This document shows, piece after piece, positions 41,231 through 50,020 of a stretch of 64,000 nucleotides of DNA. The notes beneath the pieces were generated by a model. It was not told where the DNA came from. It made no database searches and saw only the letters and a program-made list of their open reading frames with translations. Each line of letters opens with the position of its first letter. Within the stretch, counting starts at the first letter, position 1. A program made the position numbers and the translations under genes. Location: contig CAZDUX010000005.1 of NCBI GenBank assembly GCA_964508715.1, positions 127,690 to 191,689 of the forward strand. Direction: 5' to 3'. The DNA comes from JAKALX01 sp964508715 (lineage in GTDB: Bacteria; Chloroflexota; Dehalococcoidia; Tepidiformales; Tepidiformaceae).

Positions 41231-43759
41231 GTGTCCACCCCCATCCGCCTCCAGTACCTCGAACTCAAGGAACGCTATCCGGACACCATTCTTTTTTTCC
41301 GCCTTGGCGACTTCTACGAGACCTTCGACGACGATGCCAAACTCGTCGCTTCCGAGCTCCAGATCACCCTCACTTCAAAACCCATGGGTAAGGACCTCCG
41401 CGTTCCGCTGGCTGGTGTCCCCTACCACGCTATCGACGGTCATGTCGCGAAGCTGGTAGGTCGCGGATACCGCGTGGCTATCTGCGAGCAGATGGCCGAT
41501 CCGGCCGAGGTCAAGGGGCTCGTCCCCCGCGACGTCGTCCGGGTCGTTACCGCTGGCACCGTCACGGCCGACAACTCCCTCGAACCTGCCGCCCCCAACT
41601 ACCTTGCCGCCTTCGTTGTGCGAAAGAGCGAGCCCGCCGCCGCCCTTGCTGACATCACCACGGGCGAAGTCCGCCTCGTCAAAGGCTCCGAGGCCATTCT
41701 CGAACTGCTCCGCAGCGCCCCTGCGGAGCTCCTCCACGAAGGCGCCGATGACCTGCTCCCGCCAGCACTCACGGCCAGCCGCGTCCTCCGCATGACACTC
41801 TCCGAGTTCGCTGTCGAGACCGAGCTCGCCCGCCATTTTGGGGACCATGCCATCGGCTCACTTGTCGACGGGCCCTCCGAAGCCGCTGCTCTCGCCCATA
41901 TCCTCGCCTACCTGCGAGAGACGTATCCCGCTGCCCTGGGCGCGCTCCAACGAGTTCGCCCGCTGGCGGCCGCCGGCATCCTCACCGTCGATCAGCGCAC
42001 CCTCCGCAACCTCGATGTCCTGCACGAGCCGGGCCGCCAGTCGCTCTTCAACGTCTTGAATAACGCCCGTTCTTCCATGGGTGCCCGCCTTCTCCGTCAC
42101 TGGCTCACACACCCCCTGCGTGACGGTGCCGAACTGGAGGCGCGCTACGACGCCATCGCCTGGTCCATCGCGCACCCCATCGAACGTGAGCAGTGCCAGG
42201 CGATCCTCCGTGGTATCGCCGATATTGGCCGTCTCGCCGGACGGGTTGGCGCACGCTCTGCCTCGCCACGCGACCTGGCAGCCCTTCGAACCGGCCTCCG
42301 CGCGACCCTCGATCTCGGCGCCCGGCTCAGCCGAACGGAAACGCCCATCCTCCTTGCGAATGCCACCGCCTCGCTCTCGAGTACCGCCGAGCCGTTGCTT
42401 GCCCTCGACGCCGCCCTCGACGATGACCCTCCTGCTTCGTTCGATGAAGGCGGCGTCATCCGCCCGGACTTCAGCCCCGAGATCGACTCCCTTCGTGCCC
42501 TCACACGCGATGCCCGTGGTTTCCTCCTCGGCCTTGAACGGCTCGAGCGAGAGCGCACGGGAATCAAATCGCTCAAGGTCGGCCACAACAAGGTCTTCGG
42601 CTACTACATCGAAGTCTCGGCTGCCAACAGCAACGCCGTTCCCGGCCACTACCAGCGCCGCCAGACCCTCGTGGGCGCCGAGCGATACGTTACCGAAGAG
42701 CTCAAGGAGCATGAGTCCCGCCTCATCGGTGCCCGTGACCGCCTCGTCGATCTCGAGAAACAGGCCTTCAGCCAGCTTGTCGAAACCCTCGCGGCCAACC
42801 TTGCGGGGCTCCAGGCTGTTGCCGAAGCCGCGGCATTCATCGACCTCGCGCTTGCCCTCGGCGAGACCGCGAGCGCGCGTGGCTACACGCGTCCCACGCT
42901 CGGCGCCCCGCACGTTCGCATCATTGCCGGCCGCCACCCGGTCGTCGAAGCAGCACTCGGCCCCGGCCTTTTCGTCCCGAACGATTGCATCCTCGATGAG
43001 GACTGCCAGGTCATGCTCCTCACCGGACCGAACATGTCGGGCAAGTCCACATTCCTCCGCCAGGCGGCGCTCATCGCGCTCATGGCCCAGGCTGGTTCAT
43101 TCGTCCCCGCCGCCGAGGCGGAGCTCCCGCTTTTCGACCGTATCTTCACCCGCATCGGGGCCCAGGACGATCTTGCCGCCGGGCAATCCACTTTCATGGT
43201 TGAAATGGTCGAAACCGCCCAGATCCTGCACCAGGCAACCCCCGATTCGCTCGTCATCCTCGATGAGGTGGGGCGCGGCACGAGCACCTTCGACGGCATG
43301 GCGATTGCACGCGCCGTCGTCGAATTCCTCCATAACCGCCGCGAAGTCGCAGCGCGTACCCTCTTCGCGACCCACTACCACGAACTCACCGAGCTTGCCG
43401 AAATCCTCCCTCGTGTCCGCAATGCGCATGTTGCCGTCCGTGAAGACGGCGCCGAGGTCGTCTTCGAGCATCGCATCGTCCCCGGCCCCAGCGACCGCTC
43501 GTACGGGGTGCATGTCGCTCGCCTGGCAGGACTTCCGGGAGCGGTCGTTACGCGTGCCGAACACCTTCTCAGCGAACTCGAATCGCCAAACGCGCGATTC
43601 AGCGCACCGGTCCCGGAGTCGATTCAGCCTCCCCTCTTCGGTGGTCCGTCCCCGGTGGAAGCAACCCTTGCCGCCCTCGATGTTGACAGCCTCACGCCCA
43701 TCGAAGCCATCCAGAAGCTCTACGAGCTCCGTGCACGGGCACGCTCGAAGCAGCAGTGA
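41231..43759 (+). CDS. mutS: DNA mismatch repair protein MutS
   Basis: The 842-residue protein (GTG start) has the mismatch-reading F-x-E in 'RLGDFYETF' (Phe28, Glu30), the clamp and lever helices, Walker A 'GPNMSGKST' near residue 600, Walker B 'LVILDEVGRGTSTFDG' near 674 and the late 'THYHELTELAE' motif. It is the MutS1 type used with MutL. The last residues 'ELRARARSKQQ' replace the usual tetramer tail. Its TGA overlaps the ATG of mutL. Confidence 0.97.
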   Translation: MSTPIRLQYLELKERYPDTILFFRLGDFYETFDDDAKLVASELQITLTSKPMGKDLRVPLAGVPYHAIDGHVAKLVGRGYRVAICEQMADPAEVKGLVPRDVVRVVTAGTVTADNSLEPAAPNYLAAFVVRKSEPAAALADITTGEVRLVKGSEAILELLRSAPAELLHEGADDLLPPALTASRVLRMTLSEFAVETELARHFGDHAIGSLVDGPSEAAALAHILAYLRETYPAALGALQRVRPLAAAGILTVDQRTLRNLDVLHEPGRQSLFNVLNNARSSMGARLLRHWLTHPLRDGAELEARYDAIAWSIAHPIEREQCQAILRGIADIGRLAGRVGARSASPRDLAALRTGLRATLDLGARLSRTETPILLANATASLSSTAEPLLALDAALDDDPPASFDEGGVIRPDFSPEIDSLRALTRDARGFLLGLERLERERTGIKSLKVGHNKVFGYYIEVSAANSNAVPGHYQRRQTLVGAERYVTEELKEHESRLIGARDRLVDLEKQAFSQLVETLAANLAGLQAVAEAAAFIDLALALGETASARGYTRPTLGAPHVRIIAGRHPVVEAALGPGLFVPNDCILDEDCQVMLLTGPNMSGKSTFLRQAALIALMAQAGSFVPAAEAELPLFDRIFTRIGAQDDLAAGQSTFMVEMVETAQILHQATPDSLVILDEVGRGTSTFDGMAIARAVVEFLHNRREVAARTLFATHYHELTELAEILPRVRNAHVAVREDGAEVVFEHRIVPGPSDRSYGVHVARLAGLPGAVVTRAEHLLSELESPNARFSAPVPESIQPPLFGGPSPVEATLAALDVDSLTPIEAIQKLYELRARARSKQQ

Positions 43760-45585
43760 TGGCCCACGACCCCTACCTCACTACTCCAGGCTCCGCGACC
43801 GGGGAAATGGCACCCCGAACCGGCAATCGTTCGATCCACGTTCTGACCCCCGAAGTCGCAGCCCGGATCGCCGCTGGCGAGGTCATCGAACGCCCCGTCT
43901 CCGTTGTCCGGGAACTCCTCGACAACGCTATCGATGCCGGCGCCAGCCGCATCTCGCTCGAAATCGAGGACGGCGGGCTCACCCTCATCCGGATCACCGA
44001 CGATGGCCGCGGTATCCCGCCGGAGCAGATCGAACTCGCCTTCGAACGCCACGCCACGAGCAAGATCGAGGCCCTCGACGACCTTGCCCACGTCCACACA
44101 CTTGGCTTCCGTGGTGAGGCTCTCCCTTCCATCGCCGCTGCCGCCAATGTCGAACTCCTGAGCCGCTCTGCCTCCGAGCCCGTTGGAGTCCTGGCCGTCC
44201 TCGTTGACGCCCGTGTCGTCCGCCGGACGTCGCGGCCCTCGCCAACCGGTACCACGTTCGCCGTCCGCGACCTCTTTGGGCGTCTGCCCGCGCGTCGCAA
44301 GTTCCTCGGTTCGCCCCAGGCCGAGGCCCGCCAGATCACGGTACTCATCTCGCACTATGCCCTTGCCTACCCCGGTATCGCGTTCACGTTTGCCTCCAAC
44401 GGGCGGAGCGTGCTCTCCACCGCCGGCGACGACGACCTGCGCCACGCCTTCGCAGCTGTCTACGGGGCGGATGCGGGCGCGGCAATGCTCGACGTCGCCC
44501 ACGAGGAGAACGGTGTTCGGATTACCGGCCTTGTCGGGCCACCCGCGCTTCACCGCGGTAACCGCTCGGCGATCTCTGTATTCGTGAACGGCCGCTGGGT
44601 CCAGAGCCGCCCACTCGTCTTCGCCATCGTCGATGCCTACCAGGCCCAGCTCCCGATCGGCCGCCACCCGGTCGCGGCGATTACGGTCCGCATTGGCGAC
44701 GATGAGGTCGACGTCAACGTCCACCCGGCGAAGGCCGAAGTTCGCTTCCGCGACGAGCGGCTCGTCGGCCGCGTTATCCGGCACGCTATCTCCGCGGCAC
44801 TCGATTCCTCGCGTCCCGTCTCCTGGCCGATAGCCCGCCCGCCCGAGGCCGGGACCGAAGCGGAACCCTTCGCGCCTCCGGAACTCATGCCCCCCGTTGG
44901 GCCAGGCGCTCCCGAGGCTCTCCGTCCGCCGGCGCCACTCCAGTCCCGGCTAGAGTTCAGTACCGCGACTCCTTCCTCCTCGCTCCTCGCTCCCCCTTCC
45001 CAGCGTCAGCTCCTCCCTCTCCTCCGTGTCGTCGGGCAGATGGGCTCGACCTACGTCGTTTGTGAGGGCCCCGACGGCATGTATCTCATCGACCAGCACG
45101 CGGCCCACGAGCGCGTTGTCTACGACCGCATTGTTGCTGCCCGAGCCGATGCGTCTCTCCGGCCCTCGCAACCGCTCCTCGATCCCGTACTGGCCGATTT
45201 CGATCCCCTCCAGGCTGCCACGCTCGAAGAGAACCGCGCCAATCTCGAGACAGTCGGCCTCGACCTCGAGCCCTTTGGCGGCACGTCCTACCTCATCCGT
45301 GCTGTTCCCACCGGGATCTCCGGCCGTGACGTTGTGGCTGCAATCCGTGGCTTCCTCGACCAACTGGCCGGTGAACGCCGGGTAAGCGACCCGTTCGAGC
45401 GTGCCGCGGCCACCGTTGCCTGTCACTCGAGCGTCCGCGCCGGGATGGCCCTCTCCACGGACGAGATGCGGCGGCTCATCGAAGACCTGGCCGTCACAAC
45501 CTCCCCCCGGACCTGTCCCCATGGCCGCCCGACACTCATCCACGTCGGCACCGACCTCATCGAGCGCCAGTTCGGCCGCCGCTAA
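43759..45585 (+). CDS. mutL: DNA mismatch repair protein MutL
   Basis: I start at the ATG at 43759 (overlap TGATG with mutS). The 608-residue protein has the GHKL ATPase motifs: 'RELLDNAIDAGA' (Glu52, Asn56), 'DDGRGI' and 'TLGFRGEALPSIAA'. A Pro/Ser-rich linker covers about 375-420. The dimerisation domain keeps 'DQHAAHERVVYDRI', 'ACHSSVRAG' and 'CPHGRPT', the metal-site motifs of endonuclease-type MutL. The usual last Glu of DQHA-x2-E-x4-E is Asp here. That set, and no mutH nearby, suggests methyl-independent repair. Confidence 0.96.
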   Translation: MAHDPYLTTPGSATGEMAPRTGNRSIHVLTPEVAARIAAGEVIERPVSVVRELLDNAIDAGASRISLEIEDGGLTLIRITDDGRGIPPEQIELAFERHATSKIEALDDLAHVHTLGFRGEALPSIAAAANVELLSRSASEPVGVLAVLVDARVVRRTSRPSPTGTTFAVRDLFGRLPARRKFLGSPQAEARQITVLISHYALAYPGIAFTFASNGRSVLSTAGDDDLRHAFAAVYGADAGAAMLDVAHEENGVRITGLVGPPALHRGNRSAISVFVNGRWVQSRPLVFAIVDAYQAQLPIGRHPVAAITVRIGDDEVDVNVHPAKAEVRFRDERLVGRVIRHAISAALDSSRPVSWPIARPPEAGTEAEPFAPPELMPPVGPGAPEALRPPAPLQSRLEFSTATPSSSLLAPPSQRQLLPLLRVVGQMGSTYVVCEGPDGMYLIDQHAAHERVVYDRIVAARADASLRPSQPLLDPVLADFDPLQAATLEENRANLETVGLDLEPFGGTSYLIRAVPTGISGRDVVAAIRGFLDQLAGERRVSDPFERAAATVACHSSVRAGMALSTDEMRRLIEDLAVTTSPRTCPHGRPTLIHVGTDLIERQFGRR

Positions 45586-46394
45586 CGCCAGAATCCGAAA
45601 TCCAGCATCCGGTGGCCGGCCAGCCGCCCGTCTGCCACTTCCGGCGGTACCATTCGCAGCTCGGCACAGGTCCGAACCGCCGTCATCTCATCCGTCGCCC
45701 ACGTGCGGTGCAGCACCTGCCCTGCGAGCAATACCACATCGCCGAACGCCACGACGGGTCGCAGTCGGTGGCCCTCTGGCCAGGCGGTGTCAATCCGCTC
45801 GCCTCGCAGCTCATCCAGCGTGAGCACGTCCCGCGGTCCAGCCGTCACGAACTCGAGGCCCGGCGAATCGAGCCCCGCGTCCACGAACGGTATCCACGCG
45901 ACGATGATCGGCAGCAATGGGCGCCGGGATTGCGCGCTATCGAGAAAGTTCAGCCCGTATGCCCCATCCTGGTGGAACTGGTGAGGCCCGTGTCCCGGTG
46001 CACGCATCGATGGCGGGTACTGCCGCCGCAACCAGCAGATGTCCAGGTCAAACACGAACTCGCCCCCGAGTACTCCCCTGGCGGCGTCCCAAACTACCGG
46101 GTGGAGCGAGGCAGCCACGGACTCCCACCCCGGCACAGCGTCGACGCCGAGCGCCGCCACACTCGCCTGGTAGCGTGTTCCTGCCGGCAACTCCTCGCCC
46201 GCTCTCCAGATCCCGTGCTCGGCGACAAGCGATTCGAGGTGCGCATAGGCACGCTCAACCTCACCGGCCCATCCGCGAATCTGGTCGCGGTCCAGGGCGT
46301 CGCGCACCACCGCGAAGCCGTCGCCGCGAAGGAGCTCCGCCGCACGCTCCGCACAGCCCGCTTCGCCTGCCCGCACCTCGTACGGATCAGGCAT
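45582..46394 (-). CDS. PhyH-like Fe(II)/2-oxoglutarate dioxygenase
   Basis: The 270-residue protein fits the phytanoyl-CoA dioxygenase family. The helix 'ELLRGDGFAVVRDALDRDQI' leads into the barrel. The iron ligands are His and Asp in 'GPHQFHQDGAYGLNF' (H-x-D form HQD, about residues 141-145) and the distal His in 'FGDVVLLAGQVLHRTWA' (about 225). An Arg some residues later ('RTCAELRM') would bind 2-oxoglutarate. Substrate unknown; bacterial members hydroxylate diverse small molecules. Its stop overlaps the end of mutL by four bases, in convergent orientation. Confidence 0.8.
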   Translation of the reverse strand: MPDPYEVRAGEAGCAERAAELLRGDGFAVVRDALDRDQIRGWAGEVERAYAHLESLVAEHGIWRAGEELPAGTRYQASVAALGVDAVPGWESVAASLHPVVWDAARGVLGGEFVFDLDICWLRRQYPPSMRAPGHGPHQFHQDGAYGLNFLDSAQSRRPLLPIIVAWIPFVDAGLDSPGLEFVTAGPRDVLTLDELRGERIDTAWPEGHRLRPVVAFGDVVLLAGQVLHRTWATDEMTAVRTCAELRMVPPEVADGRLAGHRMLDFGFWR

Positions 46395-46412
46395 CAGCGG
46401 CCCTCGTGGCGG

Positions 46413-47858
46413 TTACCGCAGCTCCTGCCATCGGACCAGCTTCGCAAGTGCATGCGCCGCCCGCGCGATGCTCGGGTATACAGCCAGTCCGTTCCGCCAG
46501 CAGAGGTCCTGGAACTCGTTCCCGTGCTCGAACCCTTCCTCGTCCACCGACGGGCGGATCGCGATGACAACGGGCTTCCCGCTCTGTTCCTGCACGCGGG
46601 CCAGGCTCTCTGCCTGGTGGCGCAGCCGTTGACGTCCGGCCATTCCGCCCATCCGTGCCATCGGCCCCCCGCTGAAGCCCGTGTGGTAGAGCACCAGATC
46701 CACGTTGGGTGCCGTCGCACACGGCATGAGCGTCGCATCGAAGCCCTTCTCTTCCCACAGGCTCGTCGTATCGATCGGGTTGCGAATGCTCGTCCCTGCT
46801 TCGTGTGTCACCTTCGCGAGCTCGGCCTGTGTCTCGGGGAGCAGCGCCGGCACCTTCAATCCGGCCGCATCCAGGTCGTCGGCCGCCAGCACACTCGCTC
46901 CGCCTCCGCCACCAACGACCACGACGTTCGGACCACCAACCTTTTTTACGAAGCGGAACGTCACGGCCATGTCCACGAGTTCCTCGAGGCTCTCGACCCG
47001 AACGCCACCCGCCTGCTTCACCAGCCCATCGAACACCTGCAACGAGCCGGCAAGTGACGCCGTGTGCGAATTGGCTGCTCGTGACCCGGCCTCGGTCCGG
47101 CCACTCTTGAGGATTGCCAGCGGTTTCGCCTGCCCCGCGCGCCGGATCGCCTGCGCGAGCCGTGGGCCATCCTGGATGCCCTCCAGGTATGCCACGATGA
47201 TCTCCGTTGCCGGGTCGTCGGTCAGGTAATCGAAGAAGTCCGCTGCCTTCAGGTCTGCCCCGTTTCCGAAGCTGATGACCTTCGAGCAGCGGATCCCGCG
47301 CGGCATCGCGTAGCGCACGAACTCGCCCGCGTTCATCCCCGACTGTGAAACCATGCCCACCGGCCCGCTCTCCGGGATCTGCCCCGGCATCATCGCCAGC
47401 CGCGATTCCGGCACATACAGCCCCATGCAGTTCGGACCGATCAGGCGGATACCGGCCGACCGCGCACGCGCGACCACCGCCTGCTCCATCTTCGCCCGCT
47501 CCACGTCGCCCGTTTCCGTGAAGCCCGCCGTGAACAGGTGCAGAACCTTCACGCCTTTTGCGATGCAGTCCTCGAGCAACGCCGGCACGTTCCGCGCATT
47601 GACTGACGAGATCACGTAGTCAACATCGTCCTGCACGTCGAGCAGGCTCTTGTAGCATTTCAGCCCCCGAATTGCCGCTGCCGTCGGGTGGATGAGGTAG
47701 ATCGGCCCGCGAAACCCGATCTCCTGGAGGCTCGAGACGAACCCGCCTCCCCCGAATCCCTGGCCCTCTTTCGCCGAAACACCGGCGATGGCGATTGACC
47801 GGGGATGAAAGACATAATCCAACTCAGGCACGGTTACACTCGGCGCGGTCACAGGCAC
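46413..47858 (-). CDS. ADP-forming acyl-CoA synthetase alpha-type protein (CoA-binding)
   Basis: The 481-residue protein matches the alpha part of NDP-forming acetyl-CoA synthetases. It has a CoA-binding Rossmann domain ('FHPRSIAIAGVSAKEGQGFGG', 'IRLIGPNCMGLYVPE'), two flavodoxin-like ligase domains ('VGMVSQSGMNAGEFVRYA', 'IIVAYLEGIQDGPRL') and the phospho-His segment 'SRAANSHTASLAGSLQVF' near residue 255. The ATP-grasp beta domain is not fused and no beta gene is adjacent, so it needs a distant partner or has another role. It is followed by the PhyH-like gene after 18 bases. Confidence 0.85.
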   Translation of the reverse strand: MPVTAPSVTVPELDYVFHPRSIAIAGVSAKEGQGFGGGGFVSSLQEIGFRGPIYLIHPTAAAIRGLKCYKSLLDVQDDVDYVISSVNARNVPALLEDCIAKGVKVLHLFTAGFTETGDVERAKMEQAVVARARSAGIRLIGPNCMGLYVPESRLAMMPGQIPESGPVGMVSQSGMNAGEFVRYAMPRGIRCSKVISFGNGADLKAADFFDYLTDDPATEIIVAYLEGIQDGPRLAQAIRRAGQAKPLAILKSGRTEAGSRAANSHTASLAGSLQVFDGLVKQAGGVRVESLEELVDMAVTFRFVKKVGGPNVVVVGGGGGASVLAADDLDAAGLKVPALLPETQAELAKVTHEAGTSIRNPIDTTSLWEEKGFDATLMPCATAPNVDLVLYHTGFSGGPMARMGGMAGRQRLRHQAESLARVQEQSGKPVVIAIRPSVDEEGFEHGNEFQDLCWRNGLAVYPSIARAAHALAKLVRWQELR

Positions 47859-48063
47859 ACTCCAGCATCAGTTCACAGATTGGTTGGCCGCGCCGTCCCG
47901 TCGTCGCTGCCTACAGCGCCGCGCCACCCTTCACTCTACAACCCAACGCCCCAACGCTCGAATGGCACCCCGTCGTCGCTACTATGTGCCCTGTCATGCC
48001 ACCTCGCGTGTACCGAAGTGCTAGCATCCCCGCCCGATACCAACCGAGAAGGAGTCCAGACCC

Positions 48064-48852
48064 ATGGCAGGCAGACTGGAGGGCCTCGTGGCCTTCGTTA
48101 CTGGTGGCGGGCGCGGCATTGGCCGGGCGATAGCGCTCGACCTTGCCCGCGATGGCGCCTCGGTTGCTATCTCCGCCCGTTCAACAAATGAGGTCGAACA
48201 GGTCGCACAGGAGATCGCTGCCCTCGGCCGGGCGGCACTCGCCGTCACATCCGATGCCATGAGCCGGGATGATTGTTACGGCGCTGTTGAGACCGTTCAG
48301 CGCGAACTCGGCCGTCTCGATATCCTCGTCAACAACGTTGGCGGCGTCCTCTTCGGCAACGGTCCCGAGGACCAGGCACCCTTCACCCACGATGACGACC
48401 TTTTCGTCGACAACCTGACGCTCAACCTTGTCACCCACTACTGGACCACGAAGGCCGCGCTCCCGGGTATGCGCGATCGAGCCTTTGGACGGATCATCAA
48501 TATCGGCTCGGGCTACGCCAAGCACAGCGGCGGCCCGCTCAGCTACACCGTCGCCAAGCACGGCATCATTGGGATGACACGTGCCCACGCAGGGCAACTC
48601 GCGCCCTTCGGTATCACGGTCAACTGCCTCTGCCCCGGCTGGACGAACACGAAACTCATTGAGATCGAACTCATGGCCGCTCGCCTCGGCACCGATGTTG
48701 CGGGTGCAAAGGCGTTTCTCGCTCGCGACAACCTGGTCGGCCGCATCCTCGAACCCGAAGAACTCGGCCCCATGGCCACCCTCCTCGCCGCACCCGAATC
48801 CCGTGGCATCACCGGGCAGGTCATCAGCGTCGATGGTGGCTACCGCGTGTGA
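48064..48852 (+). CDS. Short-chain dehydrogenase/reductase
   Basis: The 262-residue classical SDR has the cofactor motif 'TGGGRGIGRA' (about residues 13-22), 'NNVGG' near 91, Ser in 'NIGSGYAKHSGG' and the Y-T-V-A-K catalytic pair (about 162-166). The 'AISARS' strand after the second beta strand suggests NADPH. An AAGGAG site precedes the ATG by about eight bases. Possibly FabG-like; substrate unknown. Confidence 0.95.
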   Translation: MAGRLEGLVAFVTGGGRGIGRAIALDLARDGASVAISARSTNEVEQVAQEIAALGRAALAVTSDAMSRDDCYGAVETVQRELGRLDILVNNVGGVLFGNGPEDQAPFTHDDDLFVDNLTLNLVTHYWTTKAALPGMRDRAFGRIINIGSGYAKHSGGPLSYTVAKHGIIGMTRAHAGQLAPFGITVNCLCPGWTNTKLIEIELMAARLGTDVAGAKAFLARDNLVGRILEPEELGPMATLLAAPESRGITGQVISVDGGYRV

Positions 48853-48939
48853 GCAGCTGGCTTTCGGGCTTCCATGTCGCCGGCCCCCGCATTTGCGCCT
48901 GAAACCGCGCCGCTTCACCATCCCCATCGGGAGCAGCGC

Positions 48940-49686
48940 ATGGTTATCCTTTCTCGCTTCGCCGCCGCTTGCTTCGTCCTCGCCCTGCCCGTCTTCCTCA
49001 TCACCTCAAACGTCCGTTTTCTCGCGAGTGACACCGCCTTTTACCGCCACGGCTTCCGCGAGTACCACGCCGATCGCGCCACGGGGGTGCCCATGGCGGA
49101 TCTCGACCGCGCCGCCAGTGAGATCGTTGACTACTTCGAAGACGACTCCGCCACGCTCCGCATCATCGTCACTGCCGATGGACAGGAGTCGTCCCTCTTC
49201 AATACCAGGGAGACGGAGCACATGAAGGACGTCAAGTCCCTCATCCGGGTAGTCTACCGCTCGAACGAGATCTCCCTCGTCGTCGTCCTCGCCTACATCG
49301 CCGCCGTCGTCCTCTGGGCCCGTGAGCGCTCGGTCCGCGCCCTCGCGGTACTCTCCCTTGCGGGTGTGGGCACCGGCCTTGCCGTCGTCGCGGTTATTGG
49401 CGCCTTTGCCCTCACGGGCTTCGATGCAGCCTGGACCCGCTTCCATGAACTCGTCTTCAGCAACGACCTCTGGCGCCTCGATCCTGCGACCGACCACCTT
49501 ATCCAGATGTTTCCCGAAGGCTTTTGGCAGGAAGCGACCTTCATCGTCGGCGGCCTGACACTCGCCGAAGCCGCCGTCATCGTCATCGTTTCGCTCGGAT
49601 ATCTCGTCGTTTCACGGCGTCCCGAGTCCGATGCCCCCTCGCCACAACGCCCTGCCCGTGCCCGGGCAGCCCCCGATACGCCCTGA
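48940..49686 (+). CDS. DUF1461-family membrane protein
   Basis: I start at the ATG at 48940, which has CGGGAG six bases upstream. The 248-residue product has membrane helices at about residues 5-24, 105-125, 132-155 and 205-228, with a large extracytoplasmic loop between the first two ('FYRHGFREYHADRATGV') and 'FHELVFSNDLWRLDPATDHLIQMFPEGFW' between the third and fourth. These are the marks of the TIGR01906/DUF1461 family. Function unknown. An in-frame ATG at 48874 is less likely. Confidence 0.88.
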   Translation: MVILSRFAAACFVLALPVFLITSNVRFLASDTAFYRHGFREYHADRATGVPMADLDRAASEIVDYFEDDSATLRIIVTADGQESSLFNTRETEHMKDVKSLIRVVYRSNEISLVVVLAYIAAVVLWARERSVRALAVLSLAGVGTGLAVVAVIGAFALTGFDAAWTRFHELVFSNDLWRLDPATDHLIQMFPEGFWQEATFIVGGLTLAEAAVIVIVSLGYLVVSRRPESDAPSPQRPARARAAPDTP

Positions 49687-49801
49687 TCGGTTGCAGACAA
49701 TCGGCGGTTGGTGCATCCCACTCCTCTCCTCGCCATTGCTGGAACGAAAGTTTTTCGAGGCATTTTCAGATAGATCTGCAATACGATGTGGCCTCCCGGC
49801 C

Positions 49802-49831
49802 TTGACACCCACGCTCCTTCGAGAGAAATAT
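49802..49831 (+). promoter_or_regulatory. Promoter of the riboswitch-controlled glycosyltransferase
   Basis: A consensus TTGACA -35 (49802-49807) and an AAATAT -10 (49826-49831) are separated by 18 bases. The expected start point lies at about 49838, directly before the riboswitch P1 strand at 49844. Confidence 0.65.
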
Positions 49832-49843
49832 GCCCGTGGCGGC

Positions 49844-49989
49844 CCTGCCGCACGCCTAGTCCGCTCCGGCGGAACGGGGGAACCAGTTTTCGGGGCGAGT
49901 CCGCAAGGGTCCCTTCCCTCTTAGGGCCGGGATGACGGCGGAGCGGCTATCTCCGGTCGCAGCCCGACAGCTAACCTCGGCGGCGTAGG
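49844..49989 (+). ncRNA. Cyclic di-AMP riboswitch (ydaO-yuaA family)
   Basis: The 146-base leader contains the conserved blocks of the ydaO-yuaA aptamer in order: CGGGGGAACCA (49875-49885), GGGGCGAGTCCGCAAGGG (49892-49909), and CCCGACAGCTAACCTCGGCG (49963-49982). The P1 ends pair as CCTGCCGC (49844-49851) with GCGGCGTAGG (49980-49989), allowing one wobble and small offset. The family usually turns genes off when c-di-AMP is high and in actinobacteria controls cell-wall genes. Here it precedes a membrane glycosyltransferase. Confidence 0.9.
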
Positions 49990-50017
49990 AAGTTCCTCGC
50001 AATTCAGAGGCGACTTC
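49989..50017 (+). promoter_or_regulatory. Expression-platform hairpin of the riboswitch
   Basis: GAAGT (49989-49993) can pair with ACTTC (50013-50017) and CCTC (49995-49998) with GAGG (50007-50010). The first base is shared with P1. The 3' arm contains the AGAGG that serves as ribosome-binding site of the ATG at 50021, so the hairpin may hide it. A transcription-termination mode is less likely because only three T follow. Confidence 0.55.
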
Positions 50018-50020
50018 TTT

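Noticed and set aside
42081..44117. 678-codon open frame on the plus strand spanning mutS and mutL
   Set aside because: Ser/Arg/Pro-rich shifted-frame translation of two clear genes; no motif.
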